DNA of 15,657 nucleotides from Oxalobacteraceae bacterium UBA5157 (GTDB taxonomy: Bacteria > Pseudomonadota > Gammaproteobacteria > Burkholderiales > Burkholderiaceae_D), in contig DHXL01000224.1 of assembly GCA_002415335.1 (NCBI GenBank), positions 1 to 15,657 on the forward strand, given 5' to 3'. The notes beneath the pieces are model-generated. The model searched no databases and had not been told where the DNA came from. It was given only the letters and a program-made list of their open reading frames with translations. Of this stretch, positions 1 to 6,843 are shown piece after piece. Each line of letters opens with the position of its first letter. Position 1 is the stretch's first letter. The position numbers and the translations under genes are program-made.

Positions 1-557
1 TCGTCCAGCGCCCGGCTTTCGTAGCGCCGATACGCGGCCGAGCCATATAGGGCGTGGATTTCCGGTATGCTGCAGCCCGCCACCGTTTCGATCTGGCGCT
101 CCAGTTCGATGAAAGGCACCATCCAGTTATCGGCCAGCATGCGCCCGAGCGTGGATTTGCCGGCGCCGCGCAAACCGATGAAGGCAACGCGTTGCCGGCG
201 CGCCGACTCGCTGGATGGCCTCTCAAATGTATCGATCAGCGTCGCACCGGCCTGCACCAACTCGGCTTCGGTACGGCCGCGCAAAATTTCGCGAATCTTG
301 AGCCATTCCGGAGACGAAATCGTTTCATCGCCGATCAGTTCGGCCAGTCTGCAGTTGAGGACCTGGCTCAGTTGGCGCAGGAACTGTATCGACGCATTTC
401 CTGAGCCCAATTCGATGTTCTGCAAATGGCGCTCAGACACATCGGCCCTGCGCGCCAAGGCCTTGCGCGACATGCCGTGACGCGAGCGCAACGCGGTCAA
501 GCGTTCGCCAAGCGCGATCAAAAACGGATCCTTGTGCTGCACGGCATGATTGATCAT
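1..557 (-). CDS. boxR: BoxR/BzdR-family benzoyl-CoA-responsive transcriptional regulator (3' end outside window)
   Basis: The visible 185 residues start at an ATG at 557, with an AAGGGG ribosome binding site 8 bases upstream; the gene runs off the left edge. Residues about 14-68 form an XRE-type helix-turn-helix, with MSRKALARRADVSERHLQNIE as the recognition region. A linker follows, and from residue 124 there is a shikimate-kinase-like domain with P-loop GLRGAGKST (128-136). This HTH plus shikimate-kinase fusion is diagnostic of BzdR and BoxR, repressors that are released from DNA by benzoyl-CoA, the common intermediate of the anaerobic and aerobic pathways. Family members are close to 300 residues, so roughly the last 110 are missing. 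The gene is divergent from the DUF4863-boxD pair, which favours the name boxR. The bzd operon lies only 3 kb away on the other side of boxD, so it may serve as bzdR as well; sequence alone cannot decide. Confidence 0.93.
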   Translation of the reverse strand, partial: MINHAVQHKDPFLIALGERLTALRSRHGMSRKALARRADVSERHLQNIELGSGNASIQFLRQLSQVLNCRLAELIGDETISSPEWLKIREILRGRTEAELVQAGATLIDTFERPSSESARRQRVAFIGLRGAGKSTLGRMLADNWMVPFIELERQIETVAGCSIPEIHALYGSAAYRRYESRALD

Positions 558-630
558 GAATATTTCCCCTTGAGTCGCTATGCGGCCGCACAAGGCCATC
601 TGCCCTACAATGCCAAGCATAATGAAATAT

Positions 631-659
631 ATTATCGTCCATCGCGTTGACTTAGGCAA
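631..659 (-). promoter_or_regulatory. Candidate sigma-70 promoter of boxR
   Basis: Read on the minus strand, TTGCCT (659-654) and GATAAT (636-631) are separated by 17 bases and lie about 70 bp upstream of the boxR ATG. The -10 matches 5 of 6 consensus positions and the -35 matches 4 of 6. The -35 falls inside the rightward promoter for the DUF4863 gene, so polymerases on the two promoters would compete. This is a prediction from the motif alone. Confidence 0.4.
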
Positions 660-676
660 CATAATGCTTCTATACT
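647..676 (+). promoter_or_regulatory. Candidate sigma-70 promoter for DUF4863-boxD
   Basis: TTGACT (647-652) and TATACT (671-676) are separated by 18 bases, each with 5 of 6 consensus matches. Initiation near 683 would give an untranslated leader of about 86 bases before the start codon at 769. Its -35 abuts the predicted -35 of the divergent boxR promoter. Confidence 0.45.
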
Positions 677-733
677 TAAATTTTCAGGCACTATAAAACA
701 TGGTCGAGCAGAATCACTCTGCCGCCTGGCTTG

Positions 734-741
734 TGCATGCA
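734..741. promoter_or_regulatory. TGCATGCA, possible BoxR half-operator
   Basis: Two TGCA motifs lie back to back as TGCATGCA, about 50 bp downstream of the predicted start of transcription for the DUF4863-boxD unit. TGCA repeats are the published recognition element of BzdR, and BoxR is reported to recognise the same type of site. A single 8-bp palindrome could be chance, so confidence is low; no second phased pair was seen in this gap. Confidence 0.3.
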
Positions 742-768
742 CCAGTGTTTCCTCCAGGAGAGCTAAAG

Positions 769-1242
769 ATGGATGCGACGAAGTTTGAAGTATTGATGGC
801 TGGTTTAACCGAGGAGATCGCCGCTGCACCGCTCGACGCCGCGCTCGAGGCACATCTGAACGCCGACCACGGGCCGGGAAGCGACCTGTTCGAGGCAATT
901 TTCAATGCGTGCCAGACCGGCATCAAGGAGGGCTGGATGTGCGGTCGCGAAGGCGGCGGCATCCGGTACGGACGCGTGATCAAACCGACGGACGTCACAC
1001 ACGGCTTTAGCGTCGATGTGGTCGACATGGACAACGTGGCCGGTCCGCATCACGTCCATCCGAACGGGGAAATCGATTTGATCATGCCGCTGACGAACGG
1101 CGCGCGTTTCGATTCCTATCCAGCCGGCTGGCGTGTCTATGAAGCCGGCAGCGGCCATCGTCCTACGGTGACCGACGGTCGCGCACTGGTGTTGTATCTG
1201 CTGCCGCAAGGCGCAATCCAGTTTACGCCTGCCGCGGCGTAG
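769..1242 (+). CDS. DUF4863 family cupin-like protein, associated with the box pathway
   Basis: The protein has 157 residues. The start at 769 is chosen over an in-frame ATG at 700 because AGGAG lies 8-9 bases upstream of it, whereas 700 has no ribosome binding site. A cupin metal motif is visible at GPHHVHPNGE (92-101): His95, His97 and Glu101 fit HxH-x3-E, and a further His130 precedes the last strands. This is the DUF4863 family. Its only biochemically named relatives that I recall are 4-hydroxylaminobenzoate lyases (PnbB type), and similar genes are common in box clusters without a proven role. It lies 58 bp before boxD on the same strand, so it probably shares its transcript. A cytosolic role on an aromatic or ring-opened CoA intermediate is inference. 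Confidence 0.85.
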   Translation: MDATKFEVLMAGLTEEIAAAPLDAALEAHLNADHGPGSDLFEAIFNACQTGIKEGWMCGREGGGIRYGRVIKPTDVTHGFSVDVVDMDNVAGPHHVHPNGEIDLIMPLTNGARFDSYPAGWRVYEAGSGHRPTVTDGRALVLYLLPQGAIQFTPAAA

Positions 1243-1300
1243 CTTCGTTCGCTCGTGAATCCCGGTCCTCCCATTCCCCTTTTCTGATTGCGCCTCTCCC

Positions 1301-2869
1301 ATGAGCTTTCTGCAAAATTATCTGAGCAATGCCTGGCAGCCCAAGTCGGGCGCCGTCGCCACTTTGTTTGATCCGGTGACCGGCCAGCCGATTGCCACTG
1401 CCGGTGGACCTGCCGAGGGGCTGGCTGAAGGCTTCGCGTTCGCCCGCACGCAAGGTACGACAGCTCTGCAGGCGATGACTTACGGCCAGCGCGCGAGCCT
1501 GCTGGGCGACATACTGAAGGTGCTGCAAGCGAATCGCGACGCCTATTACGACATCGCGCTTGCCAATTCGGGGACGACCAAGGCCGATTCCGCCGTCGAC
1601 ATCGAAGGCGCTGCGTTTACCCTCGGCTACTATGCAAAACTCGGCGCGACGCTGGGGGACGCGAGAATTCTGACGGACGGCAGCGCAGCGATTCTGTCGA
1701 AGGACCAGTTGTTTCAATCGCAGCATATCCTGTGTCCGATTCGAGGCATTGCGCTGTTCATCAATGCCTTCAACTTCCCGGCCTGGGGCTTGTGGGAAAA
1801 AGCAGCGCCGGCCCTGCTGTCGGGTGTCCCGGTCGTGATCAAACCGGCCACGGTCACCGCCTGGCTGACCCACCGCATGGTCGCCGATGTGATTGCCGCC
1901 GGCATTCTTCCCGCCGGTGCGCTGTCGATCGTCTGCGGCAGTTCGGCCGGTCTGCTCGACGCCTTGCAGCCGTTCGATGTGCTTTCCTTTACCGGTTCGG
2001 CCGACACGGCAGCCTTGATCCGCGCCCATCCTGCCGTCGCCCGCCATTCGGTGCGCGCCAACATCGAGGCCGACAGCCTGAATTCGGCGATCCTCGGCAT
2101 GGATGGCGCGCCTGGCACGCCAGTGTTCGATCTGTACGTCAATGAACTGGTGCGCGAGATGACTACCAAGAGCGGGCAGCGCTGCACAGCGATTCGCCGC
2201 GCGATGGTTCCGGTGCAATATTTCGATGCGGTGGCCGAGGCAGTCGGCGCGAAATTGGCTCAGATCAGCGTCGGCAACCCGCGCAATCCAGAGGTGCGCA
2301 TGGGCTCGCTGGTGAGCCGCGAACAACGGGACAATGTTCAGGCCGGGATCGCGAAGCTGGAGACTGAAGCGGCCATCCTGTATGACGGCAGCAAGCAGGC
2401 CATGATCGATGCCGACCCTGCCATCGCTGCCTGCGTGGCGCCCACCTTGCTTGGTGCGCGCGATGCGGAGCAGGGCGCCTTGGTGCATGAGCATGAAGTA
2501 TTCGGACCGGTATCGACGTTGCTCGGCTATCGCGATAGCGCGCACGCCGTGTCGCTCGCGCATCGCGGCCTCGGTTCGCTGGTGGTCTCGGTATTCAGTG
2601 ACGACCATGCGTGGATGGCACAGGCTGGGTACGAACTGGCTGGCTCGCATGGCCGTGTCCACATGGTCAGTTCCGATGTCGGCAAAACCCAGACCGGCCA
2701 TGGCAATGTCATGCCGGCATCGATCCATGGCGGGCCCGGCCGCGCGGGCGGGGGCGAAGAACTAGGAGGGTTGCGTGCGCTCGGGTTTTACCATCGCCGC
2801 GCGGCGCTGCAGGGTTCATCGGCGACGCTGCAACAGTTAGCCCACGCAGCGAAAAACTGGCTGGTCTGA
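1301..2869 (+). CDS. boxD: 3,4-dehydroadipyl-CoA semialdehyde dehydrogenase (NADP+)
   Basis: The protein has 522 residues of the aldehyde dehydrogenase superfamily. It oxidises the semialdehyde left after BoxC opens the benzoyl-CoA epoxide, giving 3,4-dehydroadipyl-CoA in the aerobic box pathway. Visible catalytic features are NFPAW (Asn158), VVIKPA (Lys181 for cofactor binding), the general-base region IEADSLN (Glu256) and the nucleophile in GQRCTAIRR (Cys295). The C-terminal SIHGGPGRAGGGEELGG segment and overall length fit the BoxD/PaaZ-like branch rather than generic aldehyde dehydrogenases. No clear Shine-Dalgarno sequence precedes the ATG, which may mean coupling to the upstream DUF4863 gene. 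PaaZ-type ring-opening enzymes are a possible confusion, but there is no C-terminal hydratase domain and boxR is adjacent. Confidence 0.92.
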   Translation: MSFLQNYLSNAWQPKSGAVATLFDPVTGQPIATAGGPAEGLAEGFAFARTQGTTALQAMTYGQRASLLGDILKVLQANRDAYYDIALANSGTTKADSAVDIEGAAFTLGYYAKLGATLGDARILTDGSAAILSKDQLFQSQHILCPIRGIALFINAFNFPAWGLWEKAAPALLSGVPVVIKPATVTAWLTHRMVADVIAAGILPAGALSIVCGSSAGLLDALQPFDVLSFTGSADTAALIRAHPAVARHSVRANIEADSLNSAILGMDGAPGTPVFDLYVNELVREMTTKSGQRCTAIRRAMVPVQYFDAVAEAVGAKLAQISVGNPRNPEVRMGSLVSREQRDNVQAGIAKLETEAAILYDGSKQAMIDADPAIAACVAPTLLGARDAEQGALVHEHEVFGPVSTLLGYRDSAHAVSLAHRGLGSLVVSVFSDDHAWMAQAGYELAGSHGRVHMVSSDVGKTQTGHGNVMPASIHGGPGRAGGGEELGGLRALGFYHRRAALQGSSATLQQLAHAAKNWLV

Positions 2870-3324
2870 GGGGTGAGCGGAGCGCTGCGCTCGCGTATCC
2901 ATCGCATCAGCCGATAGGCGGGCATCAAGGCTGACGCTGATCAATTCAGCCCGCCACTCATCGCTATTTCGCGTTGTCATAACGCACACATCCCCCGATC
3001 GGACCAAAGGCGCCCCTGCATCATTGGCGGCGCGCTCGACGGTGTCACGTGTCGTCAAAAAATGCTTTATATCGCCACATTTCCGATCGTCCGATCAATC
3101 GCGTTGACGATTTATTGCCGCTTCGCCGCTCCTCGTGCGGCCGCGCGCACATTCCATGATGATTCGTTTTCCATTGCTCATTTTGTAGAGTCAATACCGA
3201 GAACGTAATAACAATCAACGGCTTGCGATGAGTTATCCATTTAATGGAGGGACGTCGTTCGAGAATTCCTGCGCCTCAAGCCAGCATTTATTCCCTCTCT
3301 TATCGGTGCGGCAGCTGTTTTTTG
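2870..3324. other. Intergenic region between boxD and the bzdN promoter
   Basis: I see no gene in this 455-bp stretch. Just after the boxD stop is a GC-rich imperfect hairpin (2875-2892; GAGCG and CGCTC arms around AGCGCT). Further on is a perfect 7-bp inverted repeat GGCGGGC (2917-2923) and GCCCGCC (2949-2955), enclosing a smaller hairpin with GCTGA and TCAGC arms (2936-2950). Neither is followed by a T-run, so neither is a standard intrinsic terminator, although either could slow transcription from boxD. The DNA becomes more AT-rich from about 3058 towards the bzdN promoter. Confidence 0.5.
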
Positions 3325-3372
3325 TTGACAAGCAGTTTTTCGCACAATAGAATCCATTTATTGCACTATAAT
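3325..3372 (+). promoter_or_regulatory. Promoter of the bzd operon (two overlapping -10 candidates)
   Basis: A perfect -35 TTGACA (3325-3330) is followed after 17 bases by TAGAAT (3348-3353, 5 of 6), predicting initiation near 3360. A second element, a perfect TATAAT (3367-3372), lies just downstream but has no -35 at the normal distance; it would suit an activator-dependent promoter starting near 3379. In Azoarcus the corresponding promoter needs an FNR-type activator (AcpR). Here only a half-site resembling TTGAT is present (TTGAC, 3325-3329), so anaerobic activation cannot be read from the sequence. Confidence 0.6.
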
Positions 3373-3406
3373 GCATGCTACAAAACGATAAATGCAGCAT
3401 ACTGCA
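3362..3406. promoter_or_regulatory. Phased TGCA array, probable BzdR/BoxR operator
   Basis: Four TGCA motifs begin at 3362, 3372, 3393 and 3403, that is 10, 21 and 10 bp apart, so all fall on one face of the helix at one or two turns. This makes two identical TGCA-N6-TGCA pairs. TGCA repeats are the established recognition element of BzdR in Azoarcus. The array covers the predicted transcription start and the early transcribed region, and it overlaps the second -10 (3367-3372), a position suited to repression. The likely ligand-responsive repressor is the BoxR/BzdR protein encoded at the left edge. Confidence 0.75.
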
Positions 3407-3451
3407 CATTTCGGGCTTAGGCCCCAACCGATCAACCAAAAGGACTCATCC

Positions 3452-4588
3452 ATGAGCGGACTATTTGATCAGTTTAAATCCTGGTACGAAGAACGGCATG
3501 ATTATGCGCGAGCCTGGAAGCAGAGAACAGGCCGGCCAGTGGTGGCCACCATGTGTACTTACACACCCGAGGAAATCCTGATCGCCGCCGGCATGCTGCC
3601 GGTGCGTGTGCTGGGCGCCCACGAGCCGCAAAACGTGACCGAACCGCACATCTTCGGCATGTTCTGTCCGTTCTGCCGTGATTCGCTGGCGCAGGGCCTG
3701 CTCGGCCGCTACGACTACTGCGAAGGCGTGACACTGACGCAATCGTGCATCCAGTACCGTCAGACCTTTAACTCCTGGCGTGAACACGTGGAGACGGTGA
3801 AGTGGGATTACTACCTGCCGATGCCGAACGAAGTGCAGTCGAAATTCGCAAAGCTGCTGCACTATTCCGAGGTCAAGAAATTCCGTACCTTCATGGAAGG
3901 CGTGATTGGCAAGCCGATCACCGACGACGAGTTGCGGCGCTCGACCGAAGTGGTCAATGAAAACCGCCGCCTGCTGATGGAACTTTACGAATATCGCAAG
4001 GAAGCCAATCCGCGCGTGACCGGCGTCGACGCGCTGTATGCATCGATTACCGCGCAGTTCATCGACAAGGAAGAGCACAACCGGGAACTGAAGCGGGTGC
4101 TGGCGGAACTGCCGAACCAGCCGAACAACCGGATCGAAGGCGTGCGTTTCATGACGATCGGCTCCGAGAACGACGACGTGTCCTTCATGGCCATGGTCGA
4201 ATCGGTCGGATCCACCATCGTGATTGACGATCAGTGTTCCGGCACGCGCAATTTCTGGAACGAGGCGCGCATCCAGGACGACCCGATCTCCACCATCGCC
4301 GACCGTTATTGCGAACGGCCTGCGTGCCCGACCAAGGATTATCCGGCGCACACCCGCTTCGACCATGTGCTCAAGCTGGCCAAGGATTACAACGCGCGTG
4401 CCGCGGTGTTCCTGCAGCAGAAATTCTGCGATCCGCACGAGGGCGATTATCCGGACTTGAAGGAGCATCTGGAGAAAAACGGCATTCCGACTCTGTTCCT
4501 GGAATTCGATATCACCAATCCGATAGGCCCGTTCCGCATCCGCATCGAGGCTTTCCTCGAGACGATGAGCGAAGAGGAATTGTTCTGA
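3452..4588 (+). CDS. bzdN: Benzoyl-CoA reductase subunit BzdN (BcrC-like)
   Basis: The protein has 378 residues of the 2-hydroxyglutaryl-CoA dehydratase D-component / BcrBC family. With BzdO it forms the module that binds benzoyl-CoA and a [4Fe-4S] cluster and carries out the ATP-driven two-electron ring reduction to cyclohexadienoyl-CoA in the cytosol. Cysteines in conserved-looking contexts are Cys35 (MCTYTPEE), Cys72/Cys75 (CPFC), Cys90, Cys99, Cys262 (DDQCSGTRNFW), Cys287/Cys292 and Cys326 (KFCDPHE). The start at 3452 is preceded by AAGGA at 8 bases. An in-frame ATG at 3392 lies inside the operator and lacks a binding site. It is the first gene of the bzd operon. The substrate could also be a substituted benzoyl-CoA, as for the related MbdONQP enzyme. 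Confidence 0.9.
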   Translation: MSGLFDQFKSWYEERHDYARAWKQRTGRPVVATMCTYTPEEILIAAGMLPVRVLGAHEPQNVTEPHIFGMFCPFCRDSLAQGLLGRYDYCEGVTLTQSCIQYRQTFNSWREHVETVKWDYYLPMPNEVQSKFAKLLHYSEVKKFRTFMEGVIGKPITDDELRRSTEVVNENRRLLMELYEYRKEANPRVTGVDALYASITAQFIDKEEHNRELKRVLAELPNQPNNRIEGVRFMTIGSENDDVSFMAMVESVGSTIVIDDQCSGTRNFWNEARIQDDPISTIADRYCERPACPTKDYPAHTRFDHVLKLAKDYNARAAVFLQQKFCDPHEGDYPDLKEHLEKNGIPTLFLEFDITNPIGPFRIRIEAFLETMSEEELF

Positions 4589-4612
4589 GCGCATAACGCC
4601 AGACACCCCGGA

Positions 4613-4631
4613 GCCGGTCGGCACGACCGGC
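4613..4631 (+). repeat. Perfect intercistronic hairpin between bzdN and bzdO
   Basis: GCCGGTCG (4613-4620), a GCA loop, then CGACCGGC (4624-4631) give an 8-bp perfect stem with a 3-base loop, 24 bases after the bzdN stop. No T-run follows, so it is not a standard terminator. It is more likely to affect mRNA stability or processing within the operon. It shares the CCGGTCG core and geometry with the hairpin after bzdQ. Confidence 0.65.
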
Positions 4632-4671
4632 AAGCGACAGAACAGAGATCTATCTTAAGGAGTAACGAGAA

Positions 4672-5979
4672 ATGGCAAAATATCAGACGGAGCCGCTCAA
4701 GTGCTGGAAAAAAGCCAAGGAGTTGCGCGAGCAGTATTACATCAACTATGCGCGCTGCAAGGATACCGGCGGCATTCGCTGGTCCGGTTCGGCGTGGGCG
4801 CTTGATGCAATTCCCGCCGGTCTTGGCAATGACGTCTATTCGCTCACCGGCGAGCCGTACGGCGCCGCGGTCGCACTCGACAAGAAGCTGAACCAGGAAT
4901 GCCAGAACGCAGCCGAATCGGCTGGATTCGCGCGTGACCTGTGCGCCTACATGCGCACCTACTGGGGCTCGCTCTACCTCGACAAGTACATCGACGGCGG
5001 CAAGTTTCCGAAGCCCGACTTTAACTTCCAGTCGCAGATATGCTGCTCGCATGCGAAGTGGTATCAGCATGCGTCCAAGATCGAAAACACGCCGGTCAAT
5101 TTCATCGACGTCTCGGTCGGGCCCTACAAGGACTTGACCGAAGATCGCCTGATGTATGTGGTCAATCAAGGGCTCGAATCGATCGAGTGGATGGAAAAAA
5201 TCACCGGCCGCAAGTACAGCGACGAGCTGTTCATCGAGGCGGTCAAGAACGAGATGCGCTCGACCTCGCTGTGGGCCGAAATCTGCACGCTGAACAAGGC
5301 CAAGCCGGCGCCGCTCGACGAAAAAACCATGTACTCGCTGTATGTGCTGGCGACGCTGTCGAAGTCGTCCAAGTGGTGTGCCGATTTCTACGAAGAGTGC
5401 CGCGATGAAGTCAAGGATCGCGTCGCGCGCGGCATTGCCGCGGTACCGAACGAGCGCTGCCGCGTCATGTCCGACACGCAGCCGCCATGGGCATTCCTGA
5501 AAGTGTTCCGCTACCTGGAAGAATACGGCGCAGTGTCGATCGGATCGCTCTACACGTTCGGACTCGAAGGCATCTGGGAAACCAAGCCGGACGGCTCCTG
5601 GGGACCGCGCACGACGCCGATGCAGCAAGGTATCGAGATCACCACCCGCGAGCAGGCGATGCGCCTGTATTGCGACTGGAATTTGTCGAAGCCGCAGTGG
5701 CAGCACTTCTACGACCCGCGCCTGAAGACCGAGATGATGAAGACCATCGTCAAGGAGTGGGGTGTGGACGGCGTCATGTTGCATCTCAACCGCGGCTGCG
5801 AAGGTCTGTCGCTGGGCATCATGGAAAATCGCCTCGGCCTGGCGGCTGCCGGCATCCCGGTCATGACGTATGAAGGCAACATGGGCGACGAGCGCGAATT
5901 CGATCTCGGACGCACGCAAAACCGGGTCGATTCATTCATGGAAACACTCAACCTCAAACGCGATTTCGTAAACGCCTGA
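4672..5979 (+). CDS. bzdO: Benzoyl-CoA reductase subunit BzdO (BcrB-like)
   Basis: The protein has 435 residues and is the larger partner of BzdN in the substrate-binding module, in the same HgdB/BcrB family. Features include Cys91, the Cys124-Cys125 pair (SQICCSHAKW), a Trp-rich stretch around 335-347, the HLNRGCEGLSLG segment with Cys376 (371-382) that is typical of the family's cluster-binding region, and the C-terminal EGNMGDERE (401-409). The start is supported by AAGGAG 8-9 bases upstream. The 83-bp gap from bzdN, with its hairpin, is the longest spacer among the first four genes. Length and order N-O-P-Q match the Azoarcus bzd cluster rather than the Thauera bcrCBAD order with its long BcrA. 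Confidence 0.9.
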   Translation: MAKYQTEPLKCWKKAKELREQYYINYARCKDTGGIRWSGSAWALDAIPAGLGNDVYSLTGEPYGAAVALDKKLNQECQNAAESAGFARDLCAYMRTYWGSLYLDKYIDGGKFPKPDFNFQSQICCSHAKWYQHASKIENTPVNFIDVSVGPYKDLTEDRLMYVVNQGLESIEWMEKITGRKYSDELFIEAVKNEMRSTSLWAEICTLNKAKPAPLDEKTMYSLYVLATLSKSSKWCADFYEECRDEVKDRVARGIAAVPNERCRVMSDTQPPWAFLKVFRYLEEYGAVSIGSLYTFGLEGIWETKPDGSWGPRTTPMQQGIEITTREQAMRLYCDWNLSKPQWQHFYDPRLKTEMMKTIVKEWGVDGVMLHLNRGCEGLSLGIMENRLGLAAAGIPVMTYEGNMGDEREFDLGRTQNRVDSFMETLNLKRDFVNA

Positions 5980-6001
5980 ACCAAGAAGGAGGATGCTAAA
6001 G

Positions 6002-6811
6002 ATGATTACCGCTGGTATTGATATGGGATCGCGCACCGTCAAGGTGGTGTTTCTCGAGGAGCTCAACGTGGAAGGCGCACCGCAGCTGAAATGGGGCGTC
6101 AAGGGCAAGCACATGATGTTCCCGGATGAACTGGACATGGATGAGGCGGCCGACAAGGCGCTGGCCGACGGTCTGGCGGAAGCCGGCCTGACGCGTGACC
6201 AGGTCACCCGCATCGTCGCCACCGGCGCCGGCCGCAAGCAAGTGCGCTTCGCCGACTCCGACGTGACCGAAGTGTCGGCCGGCGCGCGCGGCGCCGTCTT
6301 CATGTGTCCATCGGCCCAGACCGTGGTCGATGTCGGCGCCGAAGAAGGCCGCGGCATCAAGGCCAATTCCCTCGGCAAGGTGGTTGACTTCGCCGGCAAC
6401 GAGAAATGTGCGGCCGGTGCCGGCGCTTTCGCCGAATCGATGGCGCGCGCCCTGCAGCTCACGCTCAAGGATTTCGGTGAAGCGAGTCTGCGCTCCGAGC
6501 GCAGCATTCCAATGAATGCGCAGTGCACGGTGTTCGCCGAATCGGAAGTGGTATCGCTGATTCATTCGGCCACGCCCAAGGAAGACATCGCGAAATCGGT
6601 GCTGGACGCGGTAGCCAGCCGCGTGTGCGCGATGGTGCGGCGCGTCGGTATCGAAGGCGACGTGATCCTGATCGGCGGCATGGTCAACAATCCAGGGTTC
6701 GTCCGTTCGCTGAAGGAAGCCCTCGGCGTCGATAGTGTCAATTTGCCCGATATGCCGGAATACATCAGCGCACTGGGCGCCGCTCTCATCGCAACCGAAG
6801 GCAACGCGTAA
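6002..6811 (+). CDS. bzdP: Benzoyl-CoA reductase ATPase subunit BzdP (BcrD-like)
   Basis: The protein has 269 residues of the BcrAD/BadFG (HgdC-type activator) family. With BzdQ it forms the electron-activation module, which couples ATP hydrolysis to low-potential electron transfer through a [4Fe-4S] cluster bridging the two subunits. The phosphate-binding loop AGIDMGSRTVKV is at residues 4-15. The cluster ligands are Cys136 (NEKCAAGAGAFAE) and Cys175 (NAQCTVFAESEV). The acidic DVGAEEGRGI (110-119) takes the place of the DxGGQD motif found in BzdQ, which is why I match it to BcrD. The start at 6002 is chosen because GGAGG ends 9 bases before it; the in-frame ATG at 5993 touches the ribosome binding site. 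Confidence 0.88.
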   Translation: MITAGIDMGSRTVKVVFLEELNVEGAPQLKWGVKGKHMMFPDELDMDEAADKALADGLAEAGLTRDQVTRIVATGAGRKQVRFADSDVTEVSAGARGAVFMCPSAQTVVDVGAEEGRGIKANSLGKVVDFAGNEKCAAGAGAFAESMARALQLTLKDFGEASLRSERSIPMNAQCTVFAESEVVSLIHSATPKEDIAKSVLDAVASRVCAMVRRVGIEGDVILIGGMVNNPGFVRSLKEALGVDSVNLPDMPEYISALGAALIATEGNA

Positions 6812-6843
6812 GCGTCGCCGGATCAATTAAAAAAGGAATCATC

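Noticed and set aside
1223..2728. Long minus-strand open frame of about 500 codons opposite boxD
   Set aside because: It is a shadow of boxD: the composition is rich in Arg, His and Ala with no recognisable domain, while the plus strand encodes a full aldehyde dehydrogenase with catalytic residues.
3040..3065. Hairpin-like GACG...CGTC followed by AAAAAA as a terminator
   Set aside because: The central pairs are mostly G-T wobbles, and the A-run is on the wrong side for transcripts of either strand.
3325..3338. FNR/AcpR-type box (TTGAT-N4-ATCAA) at the bzdN promoter
   Set aside because: Only the left half resembles the motif (TTGAC); the right half reads AGTTT. The same bases make a perfect sigma-70 -35, which explains the match.
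3233..3439. Minus-strand 68-codon frame upstream of bzdN
   Set aside because: It overlaps the bzd promoter and TGCA operator, and no ribosome binding site or family was seen.
3392..3451. In-frame upstream ATG that would extend BzdN by 20 residues
   Set aside because: It lies inside the operator array with no ribosome binding site; the ATG at 3452 has AAGGA at the right distance.
4447..5919. Long minus-strand open frame opposite bzdO and the end of bzdN
   Set aside because: Low-complexity Arg/His/Val-rich translation, crossing two well-supported genes and an intergenic hairpin; no family resemblance.
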